NCBI GenBank assembly: GCA_027922465.2 | Contig: BQMF02000644.1 | Span: 124,001 to 188,000, forward strand | Origin: Turritopsis dohrnii | Taxonomy: Eukaryota; Cnidaria; Hydrozoa; Anthoathecata; Oceaniidae | DNA length: 64,000 bases | Direction of reading: 5' to 3' | In this document: positions 32,601 to 44,235 of the stretch, one piece after another | Position numbering within the stretch: the stretch's first letter is position 1 | How the letters are laid out: every line of letters starts with the position of its first letter | The notes under the pieces: model-generated | Seen by the model: the letters and a program-made list of their open reading frames with translations, nothing else | Databases searched by the model: none | Told to the model about the DNA's origin: nothing | Translations under genes and position numbers: made by a program

Positions 32601-34640
32601 GTATGTTTTTTCTATAATCGCGTTTTGTTTTTGTAATAATATAGCCTTATTCATATCACGAATGTTTATTTGTGTCCCGCAGCCACACACATCTTGAAGA
32701 AAGCGAAAGATAAACAAGATTCCCTTGTGACATTCCTTTGAATCACAGTAAGATTGCCAAATGATTCCATATAACCTTACGTTCAGGAGGAATGACTGAA
32801 ATATAGTTGAATTTTACAACTATTCTACACTTCATGAACCTTTACTCACGAATTAATATCTGTTCTCGCACATTCTTCATCTTACAAAAGATAGTAATCT
32901 TTACAGGATCATGAAAGCTTAATTTACAGAATGAAGCGTTTGCTGGAGATCAGTTTAAAATGAATTATGTTAAATCTATTGAACAACACTCCTCTGTAGA
33001 TGCTAAGTAAAGTTTGTAGGTCTGTGGACGGAATGAATAAACAAAACCCCGAATGAAAACATGGGCGATTGGAAGATAACAACTAACGTATGTCACTTGA
33101 AAGTATGTGCTTAAAAGAAAGGGCGGTTATTAAATTGCTTTGGAAATCCATAAAACAAAATTATGAAAGGTGCAAAAAGTAACACTTCCTTTTATACTTT
33201 TATCTTTTCATGTTCACTTAGAAAACTACGTAACAGAGAAAATCTCGTCGTCCTTTTTCCTGATCCGAGTCAATGAGAAGATTAGGATCGTCTTCGACAT
33301 CAGACTTGTCGAATGGATGGGCAAAATCCTCAGTAGCATCATCGTTCTAAATCAGAGATTAGCGGTTTTTCCACTTTGAAACATATCAGTTGAACTGTAG
33401 TGAAGTGCTAATAAGAAAACTCTGTGAATCTCGATTTCCCGATATTACGTATCGTAGCCTAGAGTGAGTATATGTAGGCTGAGGAATATTTGTTGTTTTC
33501 TAATAAACGCCCGGGCGCTTATTAGAATGGGCGCTTATTAAATTTATTGAATTTAGGGGTGGGGTGAGGTGGGTGAGGGGACTTATTAGAGGGGGCGATA
33601 TACTTCTTGAAAAACTATTTTAAGATCAATGTCCTTCATGAAAGTTCCAATGAAGGTTCTGAATTTTTTAACGAAAACTCCACACGTGAAATAATATTCT
33701 CACTTAGCTATGCAACCTTTTCTTCGGATGTTCTTCAGTTTTATGTATCTTACAGAATGATCGAAACAAAGGACAACAATAGTAAATTTGAACAAATTTT
33801 GCAGAATAATGTTTCGTAATAATGCGGATAATGATCTTCGGATGTCACATGATCTGTTATATTCAATCAGTTATAGCAGCAAGAGTAACGCCACGAGGTT
33901 GAGTCTGGCTGTTTCTTCCCAAATATTTCTAAAGCAAACAGGTTTCCGAGTTTCGAGCCACTATTTTACTAAGGATAACAATCCTCAAAGGGTCATGAAA
34001 GCTTAAATGAAGCATTTGCTGGAGATCAGTTTAAAATTAATTATGTTAAGTTTAAAAGTCTATTGAACAACACTCCTCTGTAGATGTTCAGTAAAGTTTG
34101 TGTAGGTCTGACAACTGAATGAAAAAACAAAACATGGGCACAAGGTAACAATTAACGTATGTCACTTAAGAGTATGTGCTTAAAAGAAGAGGCGGTTATT
34201 AAATTGTTTTGAAACAGGTTTCCGAGTTATAATTGTTATAATTGTATAATCAATGTTTTATTGACTGACATGCTTTGTTAAGCTTAACATTATTTTGATA
34301 TATAATCATACCGTATATCTTCAAATGAACTACCTCTTTCTCTTAAATGTCACCCTCTAATAAACTCCCCATTCTAAACGCCCAATTCCCGAAAATTCCC
34401 AGCAGTGGGTTGATAAAAGTTCAGATTGTTATGCTCCTACAAAAATGCTCTTTTAATAATGATGCAACAGATTCAGACATTGAGGAAGGGAATACAGAAT
34501 TCCTTCTTCGCGGAAATGAACCAGATGATGAATTTGTATCTGTCGTTTAAATAAGATTATTATGAAATAAAAGAGATCTTTTTTATTTCGAATAAACGCC
34601 TCCCTTTATTACACGCCCCCTCTAATAACGCAAATTAAAC
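32601..34640. repeat. Direct repeats and TAATAAGCGCCC-type element debris
   Basis: A block of about 240 bp (GAACAACACTCCTCTGTAGA, AACGTATGTCACTT, GGCGGTTATTAAATTG) occurs at 32905-33150 and again at 33985-34215. At 33505-33600 and 34590-34625 are GC-richer edges (AAACGCCCGGGCGCTTATTA; CCCCCTCTAATAACGC) similar to those at 41.5 and 47.9 kb. Two acidic tails are open. One is on minus at about 33345-33215 (NDDATEDFAHPF...DVEDDPNLL); the other is on plus at about 34430-34550 (NNDATDSDIEEGNTEFLL... stop). They resemble each other and the acidic C-termini of pogo-like transposases. I read the region as rearranged remnants of one DNA transposon; no catalytic core is present. Confidence 0.5.
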
Positions 34641-34649
34641 AAGGATTGC

Positions 34650-35590
34650 TTGTTCGTATTTTATTTTCCAGACGCACTTCGACAACTCAGCATTGTGTTC
34701 TGAATCAAAACAACGACACGCGCTTGCTATACCGACTTTTAAACTCAATATGTAACTCAACTATGTAACTCAATATGTATGAAACATATTTTTCAAAATC
34801 TGGAAGAACATCTTTCCAAAGTTTGTTTTAACACTCCTGTTGTACAAAATGACCTTCCTTCTCTTGCTCCTATTCTTATAGTTGATGGGTTTTTGTTTTT
34901 GTACTTGACTTGGGTGTTATATCCGATTTCTGCCGGTGCATATGCTCCTTGAGCTTTGTTTAATTCGCTTTCCCGTGGTCAGATCGAGCCTTACGTCAAC
35001 ACTGTCGGTTATTGACAGATTGGTTTCAGTTGTGAGCGATGAAAGTTTATCTTTAAAGCCTGGTTTCTACTATGAGTTAACGTGAGTTAAAAGGGGAACT
35101 AAACTCAAAAAATTACAAATTTGTTTTCTTTTTGAAACAGCTTTACAAATGATGAAATTCGTTTTTTAAACTTTCAAAATATTATTTTTCGTTCCTGGTC
35201 TCCATGGTAACGACATATCACATAGTTCAAAACGATATTGCCGACATAATATTACATGAATAACTCAGAAAAGTTTTAATGATATATTTTGAGAACATTG
35301 TATATGCGGAGTGACAAATAACTACATTTGTGAAATTGTCACTTAAATTTATTGTCGTTGTTACTTTTAGTATTTTAGTTTTTGCATAAATGTCAATATC
35401 TCCCAAACAAAAAGGAATTTCTTCATAATTCAATAACTGACTTTCATCTTCTGAAGTTCTTCCAAATGGTACAAAAAAATCGGAAACATCATCTTTCGTA
35501 AATCTCAATGGTATAATTCATAATGCTTAACAGTCTTTTCTGCCCCTAGCAATACTTATAAACCTTTTTCTTATAAAAAATATGTATGTA
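34650..35590. other. Intergenic, nothing recognised
   Basis: The 93-codon frame at 35227-35508 (minus) has a plausible amino-acid mix but no motif that I recognise. I do not call a gene. Confidence 0.3.
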
Positions 35591-35596
35591 ATCTAC

Positions 35597-37990
35597 TTAT
35601 AATAATCCGCAATCGTGTGCAACACATTTAACTTAGAGAGTGTTTGTTTTTGTTTTTTTAACGGTCAAAATCTTCTTAATCGTGGTCATATAGCGGCAGT
35701 TCGACCACGCAAGACACATTCACGATTACGAAGGATCTAACGTCAGTTTTCTTTAAGCCAATCAAAACGCAAGAAATTTTTTTTCGCCATTTTGATTGGC
35801 TGCCGAAAATCAAAAATCGATGGCAGTGGAATCGGTTAGTAAATCCGTTAGTCTACAGACAGAAGCAGACGAAGGTGAATTTGGTTGAGCACGAAGCAAG
35901 ACTGGGTGAATTTCTTATTACAAAAACCTTTAATCTTCGATCAATACTGGACCAATATCAAGTCAGAAACGGTGTTGGCAAACAAGAAGTCTGTTTTATG
36001 TTTTTCAGAACAAAATGCTGGCGAGATTGAGTGGGAGAAGGCATATTTCTGTGCATGTAAAGTAGAAACTTACTGGAAGGTAAAGAAAGTTTACAGAGGT
36101 ATTTAGTACATGTTTACAGTAGGAAAGTGTGCTGGAAAGTAAATACTTTACTTAGTTATTTGTTTACAGGTATGAAATATAGAAAGTAATGAGTTTAGAA
36201 GTGTTTAAAAATGGCTGCAGCAGAAGAGCAGAAAATGTTGTGATGATGATGATGTGAATTGATTATTGAAAGGTATATATAATCGTCTTTTGTTTGAAGT
36301 TAAACCAAAGTTAAAATAATATAGGTCTACTTACTAAGAAGACAGTTAGTATGCTGGATGAGTAAAGAATAAGTTTTTTGAATTAGGAGTTTTTCACTGA
36401 GTTTAAAAATGGTTCCAAAGATGTCAATGTTCTGTCATTACGGTTGTGTTTTTTAAGGTTAATGCTTTCTCAAGGTTTCTTTTAGTTTGTTTTGTTTTTC
36501 TTTCGATATCGTCATTGTATGATTAAGTTTTTTTGTATACTTTTTCAATGTTTACATTTGTTAAAAAATCTTTAGCTATGCAAATTCTCTTATTAAGTTT
36601 GTGTCTTCAATTATTATTTTTAAGTTTAATATATGTTCTCGAAGTTCCTTTTTTATTGTTTGTTTGTTTGTTTGTTTGTCATAATACGGTTAGGTATTTG
36701 AATCATTATGCATTCGAAATCTTTTTTCTTTTAGATAAGCAAAATAAAAAATAATATAGAAATAAAGAAATGAAACTCATGGTTTAAATCATGATGTTGA
36801 TGGTTGGTGAAGAACAGATTATCAATTTCAAAAATTCTGTCCAATGTAACTTCAACACGAAAGAAACACAGTTGGAAGGTATCGATTTGTTTTCAATTCA
36901 CATTTTGTAATGTTATTCAATGTTTGCTTTTTACACTAAAGTTACTTCTATTCTGCGTATACAATATATACTTCTTTGTTGTATTGCCATTTGTTTCTGC
37001 ATTAAATCTTCTGCATTTAAAAACATAATTTTGGTCTGAAGTAGGGCATTTTAAGTGTTGCAATGTTTGTTTCACGTCTCCAGGGTAAAAAATAAGTTTT
37101 TGAAACCTTTATTCGGTTCAGTTCCAGTGATACACATATGCATTTATACGCATTATTATAATAGTGGGATGTTGGATTCTTTGCTCTATAGGTTTGCATT
37201 AGTTTTATTATGATTTGTTTTACGTAGGAGTTACTTTGCATTTTCTGTTTATCAAAAAAATAGTTTTCGGTCAATAGTAGGGCATTTTAAGTGTTGTGAT
37301 GTTTGTTTATAATTCTCGTCTCCAGGGTAAAAAGTTTCATTGTGATTAGGTAAATAGTTGGTAAATATTTAATTGACTAATCCTCGCTCTCGGTTCAACT
37401 CACATTGACTAAAACTGGTAAAAATTATTACCAGTTATATTCAATACTCTACAACATGGGCAAACTTATCATTGCAAATTCTTCATTTTATTTTTCATGC
37501 TGAACATGGGTTGACGTTAGATTTTTCATCACGGGGAACCATTGCATTGCATCTTAAATCGATACAATATATTTTACAAAGTGAAAAAAGCCACACACAG
37601 TGCGTGTTTTCATTTTTGATGGGTTTTTAAGATCTTCCAAGTAAAACAACTGTTCTGCGCTCCTATGTTTAAAGTTTAAAGTACTTACAGCACTGATACT
37701 CTTTCTTTTTCTTTTTCTTTTTTTTTTTTTAAATGAGTTGCTCCCTGCAAGGCCGAAGCCACTACTAGGCAGAAAGCTACAAGATGAGAAAAGGAAGAAC
37801 AGTTACAAAGACAGATGAGAGGGATGAGAAAAGGAAGAAGAGTTATAAAGACAGAGCAAGGTGGCGGTTAACCTTGGATTTAAAAGATTGCAGATCATCA
37901 TCATGATGTGATTTAATTTTTCGACACCAGGTTTGAGACGTCACTTTCAGAATTAAAACCCGTAAAAAGTTTGTACACGGGATACTAGTA
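35597..37990 (-). repeat. Long R1 copy in reverse orientation
   Basis: Read on the minus strand it starts near 37990 with ACTAGTATCCCGTGTACAAA and ends near 35597 with the module CATGAC-free CACGATTAAGAAGATTTTGACC and a GCGGATTATTATAAG-type terminus. Interior words match 9.7-10.2 kb (5' third) and 16.5-18.0 kb (remainder), so it is the most complete copy in the window at about 2.4 kb. A TTTGTTTGTTTGTTTGTTTG microsatellite lies at 36657-36680 and a CTTTTT-rich run at 37700-37730. Non-coding. Confidence 0.65.
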
Positions 37991-37999
37991 TGGTATAAT

Positions 38000-38655
38000 C
38001 AGATATCATATATTTATAATGCATCTATATGTATATGATAGGTATATGAGCGATAAAGCCATCAACATAATAAAACAGGTACGAAACTCCTTACTATTCA
38101 ACCACGACAGGAATGTTTGGAAGATGAAAGTTATAAATCCTGATTTTGACGTCACAATTGGTAGCTTTGATGGGGTTGAAATATTAGAACGTGCTGGGTC
38201 TATATCTTTTGTGTTAACTATAATATCTAGCTGATATGCAATATATTGGATTATAACAGAACGGGGAGGATCCCCTCAATTCCCAACGCCAACGTTTCTA
38301 AGCTGGCAAGACCGAGGAAACAAATAACATGCCTATAAAAACTTGGTTTCCGTTATGAGTTAACATAAGCCAAGTAGAGCTAGAATTCGTTGTTTGGAAA
38401 TTAACTAATACGGAAACATCCTCAAAACGGGCTCAAAAATTTCGACTCGCTTTTATTCCTAAATTAAACAGCGAGTTTACTTGCTGGGGTTATACATGTG
38501 GGGTTATACAAAATTATGAAATCGGATAATGTCAAATGTAAATCCATGTTCCTGTTACACAAAACTGAATGCTATGTAAACGCAGTAAACGAATATAATT
38601 TCTCCACATTTCACTAGTTAATATCCCTTTGCATGTCTTCTTCTTTTTATGTATC
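38000..38655. other. Intergenic, nothing recognised
   Basis: The edge 38605-38655 resembles 7683-7735 (ACTAGTT...CTTTG.ATGTCTTC). No gene. Confidence 0.35.
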
Positions 38656-38707
38656 TATTGCTTTGGTGCTTGAGTTGCTGAAAAATATCCAATATTCTGT
38701 AACCTAA

Positions 38708-39422
38708 AAATTAGGTCAAACGTGTCCAACATTTCATCCAACATCGAAAATTTTCGGTGTTGAATGAAATGTTGGACACGTTTGACCAAGAGCAAAATTT
38801 GCAAAAGAAGAAAAAAATGTGTTGGATGAAGCAAAAAGATGTTGGACGGCTTCACCGAACACATTTTTCGTGTTGGATGGGTTTGACCACTTTTTCATCC
38901 AACACTATGTGAAAATGAAGTCATTCTATAGCAAATGAATGTCATTTCGAATGTTAAAACGTTCGAATTTCAATAAACAAGACCGCATTTTTGTATGTCA
39001 AATCACATCACGAGTTTCAGTGCAAAGATGAGCAACAAAGAAGAAGCCACGATGAGCGATAGCTCAGCTGACAGCGTCAATTCTGTTAAAGGGAAAGCCT
39101 TCAAAAAATACCAAACACGAAAGGGAAAAAGTTGCTCCCAACTCGCTCCTTCTTTTCATCCATTCTCTGGTTTTTCCCTGGCACGGCCTTTCGTCGTCAG
39201 AATCGAAAAGTTCTGATAAAACAACACTATCTTGAGTTTTGTTCGAAAGAGAGAATGAATGGACATGTTTTGTTTTTATAGAGGAGAGAATGAACATAGA
39301 TGTTCGACGAAATGTTGCATGATCGTTTGACCGTCACGAAATTTTCATCCAACTTCCATCCAACAAACGTCCAACACGATGATGAAAGTGTTGGATGAAA
39401 TGTTGGACACGTTTGACCTAAG
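38708..39422. mobile_element. 0.7-kb TIR element with GTTGGATGAA subterminal repeats
   Basis: The left end TTAGGTCAAACGTGTCCAAC and right end GTTGGACACGTTTGACCTAA are perfect inverted repeats and continue with ATTTCATCCAACA. More GTTGGAT/ATCCAAC words lie at 38755-38910 and 39350-39395. Its interior holds a 62-73 codon plus-strand frame (about 39000-39216) with NKEEATMSDSSADSVNS and basic stretches, not recognised. The element interrupts the duplicated KCTD flank cleanly, so the flank of copy 1 serves as an empty-site reference. Confidence 0.8.
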
Positions 39423-39619
39423 CTGTAACTTAATTCATCTTCCCGGTATAAAAATGATGCTTTCAGGCAAAAGTTGGGAATTTTAAGCATTTTGATGTTT
39501 TCTCCATGGTGACCTAATTTTATTAAGTCTTTATGTACTTCAGCACTTGGGGATACCAAAAAAATTAGCTCATATTTTGACATGTTTATGCATTTTCGGT
39601 TTGACATTTTGATGACTGA

Positions 39620-39845
39620 TGAGCACCGATAGTGTCCACTACACTACTAGTACCTTTGAGTACGACCGCTGCGACCCGTGTTCGAGTCCAGTCATGTCAC
39701 ACTGGCCTTCGGGCAAGTTGGAGCAATGCTATACGTATCTCTGGCGGTAAGTCAACTAATAGTTGCAAGTCGGAGGGCGGAAGAACCAACCTTTACGGAT
39801 GAAAGCCCAAGGACTAATAACTTCCGTTACTTACTTACTTACTAT
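39620..39845 (+). repeat. SINE-like repeat with a B-box and ACTT tail
   Basis: CGTGTTCGAGTCCAGTC at 39677 is a good Pol III B-box. The body is GC-richer than its surroundings (CACTGGCCTTCGGGCAAGTT), and the 3' end is a simple run of TTACTTACTTACTTACTA. An A-box is not clear. This is the usual build of a tRNA-derived SINE. Confidence 0.5.
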
Positions 39846-40446
39846 GTTTACCTGGATGAATGATTTCAGTGAAAACTTATATCACCTTAACAATTTTTTC
39901 GCAAAATTTAAGCACCTGGTTTTCTAAACTGAAACCCTTAATTTTACCCGGAATACTTGTTCTTAACATATTCTTAATTGATAAAATAGAAAGCAGCTAA
40001 TAATATGCAAAGCAATATTCAACTTATGTTAAAGAAAATGATTTATAAAGTATTTTCTAAAAAAAAGAGTATAAAAAAAGAGTGTGTGAAATGCGTTAGC
40101 CTATTCAAGAAGATAATTTTTCCATAGTCATCAAACGAAGTCAAAAATTCTAAAACCTGTTCACTCAGTAACAAGAAAATAACAATTGTAAGTTTTATGA
40201 CCTATTAATATTTACTAAAAAAAATTTATTCAAACGCATTTCATACTTACATATTCCAAAAATTATTCGTAAAATATTTAAAAAAACTTGGTTGGTAAAA
40301 AACATCGTCGGCAAATAATTTCGCCGGTAACAAAATTCGCCACTTTCTACCGACAGTTATTTATTACCGACAGGTAGTCATTAAATCAACAAAGTTACAC
40401 CAGATTCATCGAAGAAGATTCTCAAAGAATGTTTCCTTTGTTCTTT

Positions 40447-41058
40447 TCATTCTTTCTTTTGAAATAACGCATAGTAAATCATGTATCCTTTAAGCTCCTC
40501 TTTGTGATATGTGATATTGTGGGATGCTAAAATGAACATTCTCTGCAATTCGTCAGGGCGTTTCACATAAACTTTACACTCAAAGATTTCAGGTAGCAAC
40601 AAACTGTTTGCATCTTCATAGAGTTCATTTTTACATCTATATTCATAATCCACATTTCTGCTTGAGATAATTCTGACTAAGTAGTTATTGCCGTATAAAT
40701 GATACTGTATTACGACAATCTGTTCTCTTTTTTTCTCGTTCACCGCTTGACTTTGATCCGTTAGTCTTTCCTTCAGTATCGACAGTTCGTCGTTCAGTTT
40801 AGGCAGTTGATAGAAATCAGCCTCGGCTTCTAAATGATCCAAATAATCAGTGGGTGCCAACACTTTTCCAGTTCGTAAAAAACGTAGAATATATTTGAAC
40901 ATTTCTCCATCCGCATCGATGAAATGATATCCATTTTCATCTGGTTTAGATGGTAATGATCCATTAAACATTCGAGCCAACATCGAATCCGGATATTTTG
41001 TTAGCGTTTCTTTTGAAGTTTCATATTTGGTTCCGCCGACGTTTAGTTTGATGATCAT
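40447..41058 (-). CDS. KCTD-type BTB/POZ protein, copy 2
   Basis: 203 residues, single exon. The first 110 residues differ from copy 1 at only about six positions (for example G41E, E74D, Y75H), and the DNA of this half is nearly identical. The C-terminal half is clearly divergent and shorter: VIQYHLYGNNYLVRIISSRN, LLPEIFECKVYV, RMFILASHNI and the constant ending YYALFQKKE. As for copy 1, a cullin-3 adaptor role is plausible from the family, with substrate choice expected from the divergent half; no substrate can be named. The shared leader AAAGTTTTTGAAATA precedes ATG 41058. Confidence 0.88.
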   Translation of the reverse strand: MIIKLNVGGTKYETSKETLTKYPDSMLARMFNGSLPSKPDENGYHFIDADGEMFKYILRFLRTGKVLAPTDYLDHLEAEADFYQLPKLNDELSILKERLTDQSQAVNEKKREQIVVIQYHLYGNNYLVRIISSRNVDYEYRCKNELYEDANSLLLPEIFECKVYVKRPDELQRMFILASHNITYHKEELKGYMIYYALFQKKE

Positions 41059-41524
41059 TATTTCAAAAACTTTCCTTTCCTCGTTAGTTGCTTTTATTAT
41101 TATTTTGTGCTAATAGGTGTAGTTTCGATTTAATAAATCCTACTTCGCTCAATGCTCAGTTAAAAATTCATCATTTCTACAGAGATGTCAAAGTATGTTT
41201 TCAAAACTTAATAAAGTAAACAATGACAAATCAGTAAGACAAACAAGATCGAATTTCCTAGAATCCTTCACAGAAATACAAAAAGAGATAGAATAACATC
41301 TCTGTACCGTTTATCCATTATGCCAACACGTATCATGGTATCGAAATAAAATACAAAGCAAAGGGAAGGGAAAAGGGAAAAGGGAAAGGGAAGACTATAT
41401 TTTTGTGATGTCTAAATGTCAGTTGTACGTACAAAATCTTATTTCGTTGCCATGAAAAATACAGTTGTTCTTTTATGATAAAAAGCAATGCCTCGTTCAC
41501 AGCTAGAATGACCATTTCAACAAT
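41059..41524. other. Intergenic with AAGGGA-rich tract
   Basis: A purine run of GGGAAAAGGGAAAAGGGAAA type lies at 41362-41394, and a single copy of the 1.34-kb element's terminal word (AAAAAGAGATAGAATAACAT) at 41280. No gene. Confidence 0.45.
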
Positions 41525-41640
41525 TTTTTATAAGCGCCCCTCCGCAATTAGCACCCTTCTCTATTAAGCCCCCCTCCTCCTAATTTCCAAAACGATTTAC
41601 AAGCACCCGGGCGCTTAATGGAGAGAATACGGTAATTATC
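41525..41640. repeat. AGCGCCC..CCCGGGCGCTTAA element edge
   Basis: TAAGCGCCCCTCCGCAATTA at 41532 and CACCCGGGCGCTTAATGGAG at 41605 bracket a C-rich centre. It closes with AGAGAATACGGTAA, matching TACCGTATTTTCTCTAATAA at 47918 in the opposite orientation. Confidence 0.6.
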
Positions 41641-41732
41641 AAATCTAAGAAGTAGACCTGATTCATCGGAAGAAATTTAATACATCCAACAGCTGCTTGT
41701 GGAACTTCATGTTTTTTTCATTCCTTCTTTTG

Positions 41733-41865
41733 AAATAATGCATAGAAACCCATCTCGTTTTTATTCTCATAAACATACTTATATGTACGTATAAGAAAAG
41801 ACAACGGTTGTTTTGTTTGTACCCAAATTTTCATGTATGCATCGCAGACAATCTTCAGCAAAACT
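41733..41865 (-). pseudogene. KCTD-family 3' remnant
   Basis: The minus strand ends in MGFYALFQKKE and a stop, the signature C-terminus of the three KCTD copies. Upstream in the same frame are KIWVQTKQPLSFLIRT and YKYVYENKNE, which align with the last 45 or so residues of copy 1 but are much more diverged. A stop codon lies further upstream and no BTB half is present within several hundred bases. It is an old, truncated paralogue about 0.7 kb from copy 2. Confidence 0.7.
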
Positions 41866-41869
41866 CAAA

Positions 41870-44235
41870 AACATACCTATGATGTTGTCGAATGTTCATA
41901 AGCGTTCCTTGTCACGGTATATTGTAGTGAGGCATTGGCAGCTATCTTTAATAGTGGCAAAACATTGGAAACGATCGAGAATTTATTATAACACCTTCTT
42001 CAGCGTAATGATGTAGCTACAAACTGTTTAAAAACAAAAAGCTTTCCTTTGTATGCCATTTCTACGCCAGATTGTTAGTTTCCATGCAATAAGAGATTTC
42101 TGTAGGTCCATTTTTTCTCTTCTGACTATGTGACCAATGCAAAAGAACCAAAGTCACGTTTAAAGTCTATAACGTCTACTGTGATGTAAATATTATTAAG
42201 AAATCGTCGCTAAAAATGATATGTGTTGATCAATTTGTTGCTGGGTGTGGCAATTGATACAATGCTACAATTCTTTGCTGTGGGACTTGCACAAGGGTTC
42301 CCTATTCTGCCATTGAGAAGAAAAGTTCGATCGTCAAATTCTTTTATTTTTCTATTGAGATATTTCTAATGATCATATCTTCTATTTTTATTTCCACACA
42401 AAATTCCTTAAAAAGAAAGTTTCAAGAAAAACATCAACTAAAAGACTCTACATTCAAGAGCCCACCACCTCAACTTAAACAGCATTATCATCCCACCAAA
42501 CCCCCTGTTGAAAAATGAAAAACTCCACTATTCCCTAACGCAATAAATAGAAAAGGCCTTAAAGCGGAAGTTTAGGAGAAAGCAGAAAAAAATCAATTCC
42601 CTGAGATAACAAAAAATTTGAAAGACAAAAAAGTTACTTACAGAAGACTCAGTACAAATGTTTCAAATGTAATATATCTACATTTGCACTAGACATTATA
42701 GATCACTGTTCTGGAAAGATAACCTAAAATAACACAGTCTATGTTTTTCACGATATAATAAGGTCCATTTATGACTTCAAGCCCATTTCTTCTAGTTTTT
42801 TACAAATCACCTCACATTTCACAGCAAAACTTTGATGGTAAAAATAAGGCGTATGAAACGAAATCATGCGGCATGCATTTTCCTTCCTTGAAAAGTTTCC
42901 TAAATTTTTATGTCGTTATGGGTTCTATACTGCATCATTACCTTTGGAAGTTTCCACAGAGCTGATCTTATTAGAATAAGACACAAAACTAAAAAAACAA
43001 ATGCTGCTTCAGTCTTCAGTTTTACTCCCAAAGCATAGACCTTCTCACGAATTATGTCAGAAGCATCTCGTTTTCTAACTGGACAATAATGACGTCTGCA
43101 CTTCTTACAAAGAGAAACAACAAGTCAGGAAAATTTTTTATTTTTTCACGAAATTCTTTTATTATTCTTTTGTTAAAGTTAAGCACAAAATAATTCATAA
43201 AGTTTTAAACGAAGCAGTATGCGTAATGAAGTTAATTTCTATTCTAAACTGAGCTATTGATGTTATAATACCAGATTTGTTCAAAATTATGTTTAATAAC
43301 AGAAGAGGTGAATTTGGAATTTTGGAGCTACTTAAATATATTTCCTTTTCGGTAGAAGGCTAATTTACAAATATTCATTCACATTCATAAACTTAGATCT
43401 CCCAACGTTTTTCGATATGTTATCCATAGTCCTGTGCTGTTTGGCAGACTTCACAATTTTTTCCTCCTTTGCCTGAATGAGTTCAATAAAACGAAAGCGT
43501 AAATATTCTGGATTGAATGGTAGCAAATGGGAAATTTACATTGTAGCTCATCGAGAGCAGACAAGGATAAACAAATAAATAAAAAATTTTTGTATGTATC
43601 TGTAAAAGAAAGATTGATCTCTTATTTCATTAAAACAACTACTCATTCGTTAAAATCAAAGTTAAGTTACTATCTCAAAACGCATTAAAAATAATTAACC
43701 CACCTATCTAATTCATTGTAAAACGGGAGTACACTTTTATTGCATTCTCTAATCTTGTCTACAAAGATGGCCAAGTAATTGAGAATCGACATTCTTTGCA
43801 ATAGCACAAACATGGGATGTTTCGGCTGCTAGTTGCAATTTCAATGCAATTTCCGCGCTTTTAAGAGTCGGAAACTGTTTGGTTTCACATTCTGTCTATC
43901 TATCTTCTCTATCTATCTGTATGTGTAACACTATTAAACCTGTTACAATCAAATGAGTTAAAATAGGTCAAATTGCTTAAAAACTGAAGAACTTGTCAAA
44001 TCTGAAAAAGTGAATGCCAAATTTAACGTCAGATTTTTTTCCTGACATTGCATATATCGCAAACTTAACCATTATGCCTGCATCGAGTGGTTTGCAGTAT
44101 GTCAACGTTTCCATTGTGAATTTAACACTAACCAGTCCCACACAGTGGATCAAGCATGTAAAGTGATTTATAATTTGATACAGTGTGGATTTCACCAAAT
44201 TACTCCCTTCTTTAATTTCTTAAACTTAAGTTATT
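41870..44235. other. Long gene-free stretch
   Basis: AT-rich sequence with only short, unsupported frames. I see no repeat ends or RNA genes here. Confidence 0.4.

Larger units (their letters stand above)
38656..40440. repeat. Segmental duplication, 3' flank of KCTD copy 2 (with insertions)
   Basis: Homologous to 28918-29622, but split by a 0.7-kb TIR element (38708-39422) and by a SINE-like repeat (39620-39845). Matching blocks resume after each, for example AACTTAATTCATCTTCCCGG at 39427 and TTTTTCCATAGTCATCAAAC at 40117. The two insertions therefore came after the duplication, or were lost from the other copy. Confidence 0.7.

Noticed and set aside
35227..35508. 93-residue minus-strand gene
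   Set aside because: Plausible composition but no recognisable motif, no splice context and no homologous copy within the window.
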